Positions 23,531 through 30,562 of a stretch of DNA of 30,562 bases are shown one piece after another. The stretch comes from an uncultured Verrucomicrobiota bacterium. GTDB taxonomy: Bacteria; Verrucomicrobiota; Kiritimatiellia; RFP12; UBA1067. The position numbers and the translations under genes are program-made. Each line of letters opens with the position of its first letter. Position 1 is the first letter of the stretch. Location of the stretch: NCBI GenBank assembly GCA_946631345.1, contig CAMPAA010000003.1:1-30562 (forward strand), in the 5' to 3' direction. The notes under the pieces were generated by a model. The model made no database searches. It had not been told where the DNA came from and was given only the letters and a program-made list of their open reading frames with translations.

Positions 23531-24685
23531 ATGGAAAACGAAAAACTGGATGAAATACGTGGCGAGATCAACGCCATAGATGACGAGCTTGTCAAGCTGT
23601 TCGTTCGCCGCATGCAGGCGGCAGAGAGGGTGGCGGAGGCAAAGCGCGGGAGCGCACGTCCGGTTACCGACCCCGCGCGTGAGCGCGCCATCCTCGCCAG
23701 GGTCGCCAAAGCCGTCGGACCGGACTACGAAAACGAGGCTCGGCTTCTGTTCACTACTCTCATGTCGATGTCCAGGGGGCGGCAACGTGCTGAGCTGGCA
23801 GGTGATGATGGCTTTGCGAAGGAGGTGTCGGATGCCCTCGCGAGCACGCCTGACAGGTTCCCGTCTTCCGCGACGGTGGCCTGTGCAGGCGTTGAGGGAT
23901 CGTATGCGCAACAAGCGGTGTGCCGCCTTGTGCAGTTCCCGTCGATTTTCTACTTCAAGGGGTTTGACGATGTGTTCACGGCGGTGGAAAAGGGGATGTG
24001 CGACTATGGCGTGCTGCCGATAGAGAACTCCGCTGTGGGCAGTGTGACGGCAGTCTATGACCTGATGGCCCGCCACAGATTCAAAATCGTAAAGGCGATG
24101 AAACTTCGCATACGCCATGTGCTTCTTGCGGTGCCCGGGGCAAAGATGGCCGACGTCAAGGAGATATCAAGCCATCCACATGCGCTGGCGCAGTGCTCGG
24201 AGTTTCTGCGCTCCATGACGTCGATTCGCACTGTTCCGGCAACCAACACTGCGGCGGCGGCGGCATCGCTTGCAGCCTCCGGCCGCACCGATGTCGCCGT
24301 GATCGCTTCGCGCGAATGCGCGGAGCTGTATGGCTTGGACGTACTCAAGGACGACATCTCCAACATAGCGAGCAACTATACGCGTTTCATCTGCATCTCC
24401 AAGAGAGACGAGATATATCCGGACGCGGACAAGTTCTCTGTGATGATGAGCCTCAACCACCGCCCTGGGGCGCTCACCGATGTGCTTGTCAAGTTCGCCG
24501 CAGTCGGGGTGAACCTCACCAAACTGGAATCCAGGCCTGTTCCAGGGTCAGACTTCGAGTTCCGGTTCATCTTCGATTTCGAGGCGTCACCGCGCGATCC
24601 GCGCGTTGTCCGCATGCTTTCCGGATTCCTTCTCGACCCGGAGATCGAACACTTTACGTTCTTGGGTGCCTATTCGGAGAAGTGA
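23531..24685 (+). CDS. pheA: Bifunctional chorismate mutase / prephenate dehydratase (P-protein)
   Basis: This 384-residue enzyme turns chorismate into prephenate and then phenylpyruvate, the Phe branch. The start at 23531, two bases after the aroF stop and with AGAGAGG upstream, is chosen over a longer frame. Residues 1-90 form an AroQ-type chorismate mutase (LDEIRGEINAIDDELVKLFV, then RMQAAERVAEAK). Residues 115-295 are prephenate dehydratase (GVEGSYAQQA, VLPIENSAVGSV, SSHPHALAQC, and the catalytic SNYTRF). Residues 300-384 form an ACT domain (NHRPGALTDVL, then NLTKLESRP) that binds Phe for feedback inhibition. It follows aroF and precedes aroB in one operon behind the attenuator, so Phe acts both on the enzyme and on transcription. 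Confidence 0.96.
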   Translation: MENEKLDEIRGEINAIDDELVKLFVRRMQAAERVAEAKRGSARPVTDPARERAILARVAKAVGPDYENEARLLFTTLMSMSRGRQRAELAGDDGFAKEVSDALASTPDRFPSSATVACAGVEGSYAQQAVCRLVQFPSIFYFKGFDDVFTAVEKGMCDYGVLPIENSAVGSVTAVYDLMARHRFKIVKAMKLRIRHVLLAVPGAKMADVKEISSHPHALAQCSEFLRSMTSIRTVPATNTAAAAASLAASGRTDVAVIASRECAELYGLDVLKDDISNIASNYTRFICISKRDEIYPDADKFSVMMSLNHRPGALTDVLVKFAAVGVNLTKLESRPVPGSDFEFRFIFDFEASPRDPRVVRMLSGFLLDPEIEHFTFLGAYSEK

Positions 24686-24697
24686 GGACGACCCACC

Positions 24698-25753
24698 ATG
24701 ACGCGCATACATGTCCAGACGGCGGCTCCATATGAAGTGACAGTGGGTGATGGCGCATCCGCACAGTTGGCGGCATTCGTCGCAGGGGAGCTCCGGCGTG
24801 CCCGCAAGGCGGTTGTCGTGGCGGATTCCAACGTGGCTCCGCTACATTCGGCGGCAGTCCGCAGCAGCCTTTCGTCGGCTGGTCTGGACGTCTACGATTT
24901 TGTGTTTCCTGCCGGCGAGCGCTCAAAGAACCTTGCCACATACGGAGCCGTCCTTGACTTCCTCGCCGCCAACCATTTTGACCGCACCGATTTCGCCGTT
25001 GCGCTCGGAGGCGGGGTGACAGGCGACTTAACCGGCTTTGCCGCCGCCACATACAAGCGAGGCATGGCGTTCATTCAGCTGCCCACATCGCTTCTCGCCA
25101 TGGTCGATTCGTCGGTAGGCGGCAAAACAGGCGTCGATCTATCCGCTGGCAAGAACCTTGTTGGGGCGTTTCATCAGCCATGCGCCGTGTTCTGCGACAT
25201 GGCCTTTCTCTCAACCCTGCCAGAAGTATGGCGGATGGATGGCATGGGTGAGGTTCTGAAGTACGCAGTGCTGGGCGACGCCAACCTTTTCTCAAAGCTT
25301 GAGAAGGCGCCGCTCTCGCCGATCGGGGAATGTGCGATAGCAGGATGCATCGGCATGAAGCGCGACATAGTTGAGAAGGATGAACGCGAAGGGGGCGTGC
25401 GGAAGCTGCTCAACCTCGGGCACACCTTCGCCCATGCCATTGAACTGCTAAGCGGATACGCCGTTTCACATGGCCGCGCTGTTGCGACGGGACTTGCAAT
25501 GTCTTCCCGCGCTGCCGCCAAGATGGGGGTGCTCTCGGCCGCAGACTGCGTTCGCATAGAGTCGCTTGTCTCCGCGATGGGGTATGAAGCTCACGTGCGG
25601 TTTTCCGTTGACGGCATGGCTGACGCAATGCTCTCCGACAAGAAGGTTTCGGGCGATGCGATAGACCTGGTTTTGCCACAGGAGATCGGCAGATGCTTCG
25701 TTCGCAGAACACCGCTTTCGGACATCGGAAAGGTGGTGTCGGATGCTTTCTGA
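24698..25753 (+). CDS. aroB: 3-dehydroquinate synthase
   Basis: AroB cyclises DAHP to 3-dehydroquinate, using NAD and a divalent metal. The 351-residue length is normal. Visible signatures are GGGVTGDLTGFAAATYKRGM (NAD binding), QLPTSLLAMVDSSVGGKTGV, the metal ligands in GMGEVLKYAV (Glu) and LNLGHTFAHAIE (His), plus KRDIVEKDEREGGVRKLLNL. The ATG at 24698 lies 12 bases after pheA with a GAGG nearby. It overlaps aroA by 11 bases, so translation is probably coupled. It acts directly after the aroF product, in the same transcript. Confidence 0.96.
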   Translation: MTRIHVQTAAPYEVTVGDGASAQLAAFVAGELRRARKAVVVADSNVAPLHSAAVRSSLSSAGLDVYDFVFPAGERSKNLATYGAVLDFLAANHFDRTDFAVALGGGVTGDLTGFAAATYKRGMAFIQLPTSLLAMVDSSVGGKTGVDLSAGKNLVGAFHQPCAVFCDMAFLSTLPEVWRMDGMGEVLKYAVLGDANLFSKLEKAPLSPIGECAIAGCIGMKRDIVEKDEREGGVRKLLNLGHTFAHAIELLSGYAVSHGRAVATGLAMSSRAAAKMGVLSAADCVRIESLVSAMGYEAHVRFSVDGMADAMLSDKKVSGDAIDLVLPQEIGRCFVRRTPLSDIGKVVSDAF

Positions 25754-26807
25754 CCTGAAAGGGCGCACGATCCTGCCGGGTGCGCGTCATGGTCGCGTGA
25801 CTGTGCCGTCATCGAAGTCCATCGCCCACCGCGAACTCATTGCGGCTGCACTGAGCGGTGTTGCCGAGCCGAAGATACGAGGCGAGTCCAGAGATACGGA
25901 GGCCACGAGGAACTGCCTTAAGGCTATGATGTCAGGCGAGAGCGAGTGGCCGTGCGGCGAAAGCGGCTCAACGCTCCGCTTCCTGATGCCGATAGCCGGT
26001 GTTATGGGATGGAAGGGGCGTTTTCTGTGCGAGGGACGGTTGGCAGAGCGGCCGCAGATGCCGTTCGAGAGAAAATCCCGCTACACTGTTCCCGGAAATG
26101 TGTCGTCGCAGTTCGTGTCCGGTCTGCTCATGGCGCTGCCATTGGCTACATGGGACAGTGAGATCGAAATAGAAGGCCGGCTTGAAAGCGCAGCATACGT
26201 TGAACTTACGGAAACGGTTCTGCAGGCGGCAGGAATCCGTTTCGCCAAGCCAGCAGCCGACCACTGGCGCATTCCCGGAGGGCAGTCGTACCATATCGCT
26301 GGCGGGCGCGAGGTGGAAGGAGACTGGTCGCAGGCGGCTTTCTTTCTCGCGATGGGGGTGGATGTCGATGGCGTAAACGTCAATTCGGCACAGGGCGACC
26401 GCGCCGTCGTGAAGCTTCTTGACGCCGCCGAGGTCGATGCTGCCCCGGTGCCTGATCTCATACCCGCTCTGGCCGCACACGCGGCATTCAGCGCCGGCGT
26501 TACGCGGTTCGTAAACTGTGGGAGGCTTCGTCTTAAAGAGAGTGACCGCCTTGAATCAACGGCGGCGATGGTCAACGCCGTCGGCGGATGCGCGTTGGTG
26601 GACGGCGACACACTCACGATCCGCGGAACGGAACGCCTGTGCGGCGGAAAGGTGGAGACGAGAGGCGATCACCGCATCGCAATGGCCGCCGCCGTGCTGG
26701 CGTGCGGTGCGGATGGTCCGGTGGAGGTGGACGATGCCACTGTCGTGGCAAAATCCTATCCTGGCTTCTGGGATGATTTCGACAGGCTTGAAAGAATAGA
26801 GGAGTGA
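25743..26807 (+). CDS. aroA: Compact 3-phosphoshikimate 1-carboxyvinyltransferase (EPSP synthase)
   Basis: EPSP synthase joins shikimate 3-phosphate and PEP. This copy has 354 residues, against about 427 in E. coli. All key residues are present: K25 in PSSKSIAHR, R79 in CGESGSTLRF, R103 in AERPQMPF, SSQF with Q123, D238 in VPDLIPAL, K265/E266 in RLKESDRL, R311 in GDHRIAMA and K337 in VAKSYPGFW. Compared with E. coli, spacings from D238 onward are almost unchanged, but the stretches K25-R79, R103-Q123 and Q123-D238 are shorter by about 24, 27 and 27 residues. The gene overlaps aroB by 11 bases and ends the aro operon. It is probably active; loss of loops rather than decay is likely. Confidence 0.93.
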   Translation: MLSDLKGRTILPGARHGRVTVPSSKSIAHRELIAAALSGVAEPKIRGESRDTEATRNCLKAMMSGESEWPCGESGSTLRFLMPIAGVMGWKGRFLCEGRLAERPQMPFERKSRYTVPGNVSSQFVSGLLMALPLATWDSEIEIEGRLESAAYVELTETVLQAAGIRFAKPAADHWRIPGGQSYHIAGGREVEGDWSQAAFFLAMGVDVDGVNVNSAQGDRAVVKLLDAAEVDAAPVPDLIPALAAHAAFSAGVTRFVNCGRLRLKESDRLESTAAMVNAVGGCALVDGDTLTIRGTERLCGGKVETRGDHRIAMAAAVLACGADGPVEVDDATVVAKSYPGFWDDFDRLERIEE

Positions 26808-26877
26808 ACGTCACGGAAAGCTGAACAGCTATTTTCCCTATTTTCGCTCTTGCCCGTCCAGAAGCCGGGAAGTGTGA

Positions 26878-26883
26878 TATAAT
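26878..26883 (+). promoter_or_regulatory. Promoter -10 element (TATAAT) of the dehydrogenase-nfo-fuc genes
   Basis: A perfect TATAAT lies at 26878-26883, preceded by GTGTGA. Transcription would begin at about 26890, inside the 5' arm of the hairpin that follows. No good -35 box is seen. Confidence 0.65.
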
Positions 26884-26884
26884 C

Positions 26885-26927
26885 CGCTCCTGTTGACACA
26901 CAACGCAAACAAATCTCAACAGGAGCG
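26885..26927 (+). promoter_or_regulatory. 5' UTR hairpin that buries the ribosome binding site
   Basis: CGCTCCTGTTGA (26885-26896) and TCAACAGGAGCG (26916-26927) make a perfect 12-bp stem with a 19-base A/C-rich loop. The 3' arm contains AGGAG (26921-26925), the only ribosome binding site for the ATG at 26936. If transcription starts by about 26885-26890, most of the stem forms in the mRNA and hides the site, so a translational switch or RNA thermometer is possible. If transcription starts inside the arm, part of the stem remains. The same DNA is also a palindrome that a repressor could bind. Confidence 0.7.
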
Positions 26928-26935
26928 AAACGAAA

Positions 26936-28033
26936 ATGGCTATTCCCGCCAAGTGCAAGGTTTCGGTTCTCACGGAGCCGAAGAAGATGGAGATCGTCGA
27001 GGTTAAGATCCCGGCGATCAGCAACGACGAAATTCTCGTCAAGGTTGAAGGGTGCGGCATCTGCGGCACTGACGTCCACGAATACAAGGGCGATCCCTTT
27101 GGGTTCTGCCCGGTGCAGCTCGGCCACGAGGGTACCGGCGAGATCGTCGCCCTCGGCAAGAATGTGAAGACGGACTTCACCGGAAAGCCGCTCAAGGTCG
27201 GCGACAAGATCGTGACGGGCCTTAAGCCGTGCGGCAAGTGCGACACGTGCAAGTTCCATCCTGAGATCATGGAGCTGTGCAACGGCGGCGAGATCTTCGG
27301 TCTGCTGCCGGGGCCGAAACACTATCTGAACGGATGGTTCGGCGAATACATGAAGGTGAACAAGGGCGGCGTGGTGTTCAACGTGAGCGACATGGACCGC
27401 GACCTGCGCATCCTCATCGAGCCGGCGGCGGTGATCGTGCACGCCGTAGAGCAGGCGAAGCAGATATTCAACTTCCAGTTCAACAGCTACGTGCTCGTGC
27501 AGGGCTGCGGCCCGATCGGCCTGCTGCTGCTGGCGATGGTGCGCTGCCTCGGAGTTCGCAACATCATCGCATGCGACGGCGACGACAAGCGTCTCGCGTT
27601 CGCGAAGAAGCTGGGCGCGAAGTACACCGTGAACGGCCTCAAGCCCGGCGCGATCGAGAAGGTGATGGCGCTCACCGAGGGCAAGGGTGCCGAGATGGTG
27701 TTCCAGTGCACGGGCTCGCCCAAGGCGGCGTCCGTCGCGTGGAAGTACATCCGCCGTGGCGGAAGCTTCTGCGAGCTCGGGTTCTTCACCAACAACGGCG
27801 ATACCACTTACAGCCCGCATCTCGACATGTGCAACAAGCAGGTCAAGGCTTGCGGCAGCTGGACTTACCAGGCGAAGGACTGGGTGCAGGCTTTCGACTT
27901 CCTTAAGGAAGCGAAGGAGCGCAAGCTCCCGATCACAAAGCTCATCACGCACAAGTATCCGCTCGACAAAATGAACGAGGCGATGGAGATGAACATCTCC
28001 ATGAAGGGCCTCAAGATCGCATACGTCGCGTGA
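26936..28033 (+). CDS. Zinc-containing medium-chain alcohol/polyol dehydrogenase
   Basis: This 365-residue cytoplasmic enzyme belongs to the sorbitol/threonine-dehydrogenase branch of the MDR family. The catalytic zinc site is seen in GCGICGTDVHEYKG (Cys), QLGHEGTGEI (His, Glu) and later LIEPAAVIVHAVEQA (Glu). A structural zinc motif is present as CGKCDTCKFHPEIMELC, with nine rather than seven residues before the last Cys. The NAD-binding site is VLVQGCGPIGLLLLAMVRCL, with an acidic residue (ACDGDD) favouring NAD. Its ribosome binding site lies in a hairpin. The stop TGA overlaps the ATG of nfo. It precedes fucU and fucI, so oxidation of L-fucose or a fucose-derived alcohol is possible, but the substrate is not shown. 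Confidence 0.88.
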   Translation: MAIPAKCKVSVLTEPKKMEIVEVKIPAISNDEILVKVEGCGICGTDVHEYKGDPFGFCPVQLGHEGTGEIVALGKNVKTDFTGKPLKVGDKIVTGLKPCGKCDTCKFHPEIMELCNGGEIFGLLPGPKHYLNGWFGEYMKVNKGGVVFNVSDMDRDLRILIEPAAVIVHAVEQAKQIFNFQFNSYVLVQGCGPIGLLLLAMVRCLGVRNIIACDGDDKRLAFAKKLGAKYTVNGLKPGAIEKVMALTEGKGAEMVFQCTGSPKAASVAWKYIRRGGSFCELGFFTNNGDTTYSPHLDMCNKQVKACGSWTYQAKDWVQAFDFLKEAKERKLPITKLITHKYPLDKMNEAMEMNISMKGLKIAYVA

Positions 28034-28914
28034 TGGATGCATCGTTCAAGATCGGCTGCCACCTCTCCAGCGCAGGGGGCTACCTTGCGATGGGGAGGAC
28101 GGCCGAATCGATCGGCGCGAACGTGTTTCAGTTCTTCACGCGCAATCCGCGTGGAGGCGCGTCCAAGCCGATCGATCCTGTGGATGTCGCGGATTTCATC
28201 GCATACGCGGCAAAGGAGGGCATCGGGCCGATTCTGGCCCATGCTCCCTACACCCTTAACGCCGCCGGAGCGGAGCCGCGCGTGAGGGAGTTCGCAGAGG
28301 AGACGATGGCGGACGACCTCAATCGTCTGGAGTACACCCCCGGGGCGCTCTACAACTTTCACCCAGGTTCGCACGTGGGGCAGGGTGCGGAGAAGGGTAT
28401 AGAGCTTATCTCCTCCATGCTCGCGCGGATATTCACGGCGAAGGCAAAGAAGGACGGCAAGGGCTTCTCGACAACCGTTCTCCTTGAGACGATGGCTGGG
28501 AAGGGAAGCGAGGTCGGTCGCAGCTTCGAGGAGGTGCGGGCGATAATCGACCGCACAGAAAATGCGCTTGCGGGGGCAGGCATCGCTTTTTCGCCGCTGG
28601 GCGTTTGCCTCGACACCTGCCATGTCTGGGACGGCGGATACGACATCGTGAACGACCTTGATGGAGTGATCGGGGAGTTCGACCGCGTGGTGGGGCTCGA
28701 CAGGCTGAAGGCCGTCCATCTAAACGACTCGCTGAACGTTATGGCGGCCCACAAGGACCGCCACGCCTGCATAGGCAAGGGTAAAATCGGGTTGGACGCC
28801 ATTGCACGCGTGATCAATCATCCGAAACTGCGCGATATGCCTTTCTATCTTGAAACGCCAAACGATCTCGATGGCTACCGCGCCGAGATCGCGTTGCTAA
28901 AGACACTGCGGTAG
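28033..28914 (+). CDS. nfo: Endonuclease IV (AP endonuclease, deoxyribonuclease IV)
   Basis: Nfo cuts DNA at abasic sites in base excision repair. This 293-residue protein has the full set of zinc ligands: His in FKIGCHLSSAGG and LAHAPYTLNAAG, YNFHPGSHVGQG, Glu in LLETMAGKGSEVG, CLDTCHVWDGGYD (Asp, His), VHLNDS, HKDRHACIGKGKIG and the final YLETP. The ATG at 28033 shares its A with the TGA of the dehydrogenase (TGATG), the sign of coupled translation; an in-frame GTG at 28030 is less likely. Its placement in a sugar operon is odd. The TIM-barrel sugar epimerases are related, but the ligand set and the FQFFTRNPRG stretch mark a true Nfo. Confidence 0.92.
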   Translation: MDASFKIGCHLSSAGGYLAMGRTAESIGANVFQFFTRNPRGGASKPIDPVDVADFIAYAAKEGIGPILAHAPYTLNAAGAEPRVREFAEETMADDLNRLEYTPGALYNFHPGSHVGQGAEKGIELISSMLARIFTAKAKKDGKGFSTTVLLETMAGKGSEVGRSFEEVRAIIDRTENALAGAGIAFSPLGVCLDTCHVWDGGYDIVNDLDGVIGEFDRVVGLDRLKAVHLNDSLNVMAAHKDRHACIGKGKIGLDAIARVINHPKLRDMPFYLETPNDLDGYRAEIALLKTLR

Positions 28915-28939
28915 ATACGAGAACAGGGAGAAAATTAAC

Positions 28940-29425
28940 ATGGACAACACTATGGTCTGCCTAAGCGCTGTGCTTTCGTCGCTTGCGTTCCTGCCGGCGC
29001 TCGGTCTGCTCAAGGGCATCTCGCCTGCGCTTTCGCCTGAACTGCTGAAGGTTCTTGCGGAGATGGGGCATGGAGATGAGATTGTATTCTCCGACGCACA
29101 TTTCCCGGCCCATACGATGAACGCTCGCGTCATACGTGCCGACGGTCTCGGCTGCGCGGAGCTGCTGAAGGGTCTCGCACCGCTGTTTGAGCTTGATTCC
29201 TATGCCACGCCTGTAGTGATGATGGCGCCGGTTCCAGGCGACTCGCTCGACCCGGAAGTTGAGAAGCGCTACCGTGCCGCGCTCGGCTACACCGGCAAGA
29301 TCGAGCAGATGGAACGGTATGCGTTCTACGAGCGAGCGAAGAAGGCCTACGCCGTTGTGCTCACCGGCGAAACGGCCAAATATGGCAACGTCATACTTAA
29401 GAAGGGCGTAACGCCCGTGAAGTGA
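28940..29425 (+). CDS. fucU: RbsD/FucU family mutarotase (L-fucose mutarotase)
   Basis: FucU interconverts the alpha and beta anomers of L-fucose, feeding FucI. The core begins LLKGISPALSPELLKVLAEM and continues GHGDEIVFSDAHFPAHTMN (with the catalytic His and Asp), RADGLGCAELLKGLAPLFEL and YERAKKAYAVVLTGETAKYG, matching FucU closely. The protein is 161 residues, about 20 more than usual, because a hydrophobic stretch (VCLSAVLSSLAFLPALG) precedes the normal start. The ATG at 28940 has AGGGAG (28926-28931) 8 bases upstream, so the extension seems real. It may be a membrane or export segment. The gene follows nfo by 25 bases and precedes fucI by 57. Confidence 0.88.
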   Translation: MDNTMVCLSAVLSSLAFLPALGLLKGISPALSPELLKVLAEMGHGDEIVFSDAHFPAHTMNARVIRADGLGCAELLKGLAPLFELDSYATPVVMMAPVPGDSLDPEVEKRYRAALGYTGKIEQMERYAFYERAKKAYAVVLTGETAKYGNVILKKGVTPVK

Positions 29426-29482
29426 CGTGCAACTTGTGACACTTTACCAAGCACAGAAACAACTACCAATAGAGGAGAGCTC

Positions 29483-30562
<1,080 letters not shown>

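Noticed and set aside
26819..26840. Terminator after aroA (AGCTGAACAGCT then ATTTTCCCTATTTT)
   Set aside because: The stem is only four base pairs with a 4-base loop, too weak to call, although the T-rich tail is suggestive.
26756..28042. 428-codon minus-strand ORF opposite the dehydrogenase
   Set aside because: It is a shadow of the well-supported zinc dehydrogenase and runs across its promoter and hairpin.

Overview
The window looks like a chromosome segment of a carbohydrate-degrading bacterium of the PVC group, most likely Kiritimatiellota or a close relative. This is inferred from gene content: XylR-type regulator, autotransporter-type beta-strand repeats, several Gfo/Idh/MocA dehydrogenases, a glucuronoyl-esterase-like protein, large secreted GH2 enzymes, and moderately high GC. 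No rRNA, tRNA, IS element, prophage or CRISPR array is visible.

Layout. (1) 1-12781 is a polysaccharide and sugar region: a partial dehydrogenase, a XylR-like regulator, a secreted beta-strand-repeat protein with a very large multidomain GH2 enzyme, then (after a 500-base non-coding stretch with a strict 22-bp repeat array) a second dehydrogenase, a CE15-like esterase and a papain-like protease. (2) 12782-14285 holds hisG, a 29-residue ribosomal-protein-like gene (bS22/mS38 type), and a convergent small membrane protein. (3) 14286-14675 is non-coding, with a probable gene remnant and a strict 23-bp repeat array. (4) 14676-21919 is a second sugar region: a Tat-exported TIM-barrel isomerase, then an operon of fucose/arabinose-isomerase-like protein, IolB, GH2 and FGGY kinase behind a LacI-type operator. 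(5) 21968-22183 encodes a small Lpp-like lipoprotein on the minus strand. (6) 22306-26807 is the aromatic amino acid operon aroF-pheA-aroB-aroA. It is preceded by a 24-codon leader peptide in which 8 of 11 consecutive codons are Phe, Tyr or Trp, and then by a terminator hairpin. (7) 26878-30562 is a zinc dehydrogenase, nfo (AP endonuclease), fucU and fucI (cut by the window end). Its ribosome binding site is buried in a perfect 12-bp stem.

The genes suggest a cell that cleaves deoxy-sugar and uronate-bearing glycans outside the cytoplasm (GH2, CE15) and funnels sugars such as L-fucose and L-arabinose-like ketoses through isomerase, mutarotase and kinase steps. Aromatic amino acid synthesis appears to be controlled by transcription attenuation that senses all three aromatic amino acids together.

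The strongest candidate for something undescribed is the combined Phe/Tyr/Trp attenuator of the aro operon. Next come the two period-locked repeat arrays, the SD-sequestering hairpin, leaderless genes with an identical -10 to ATG spacing, and an unusually compact EPSP synthase. All identifications come from reading motifs; no database search was run.
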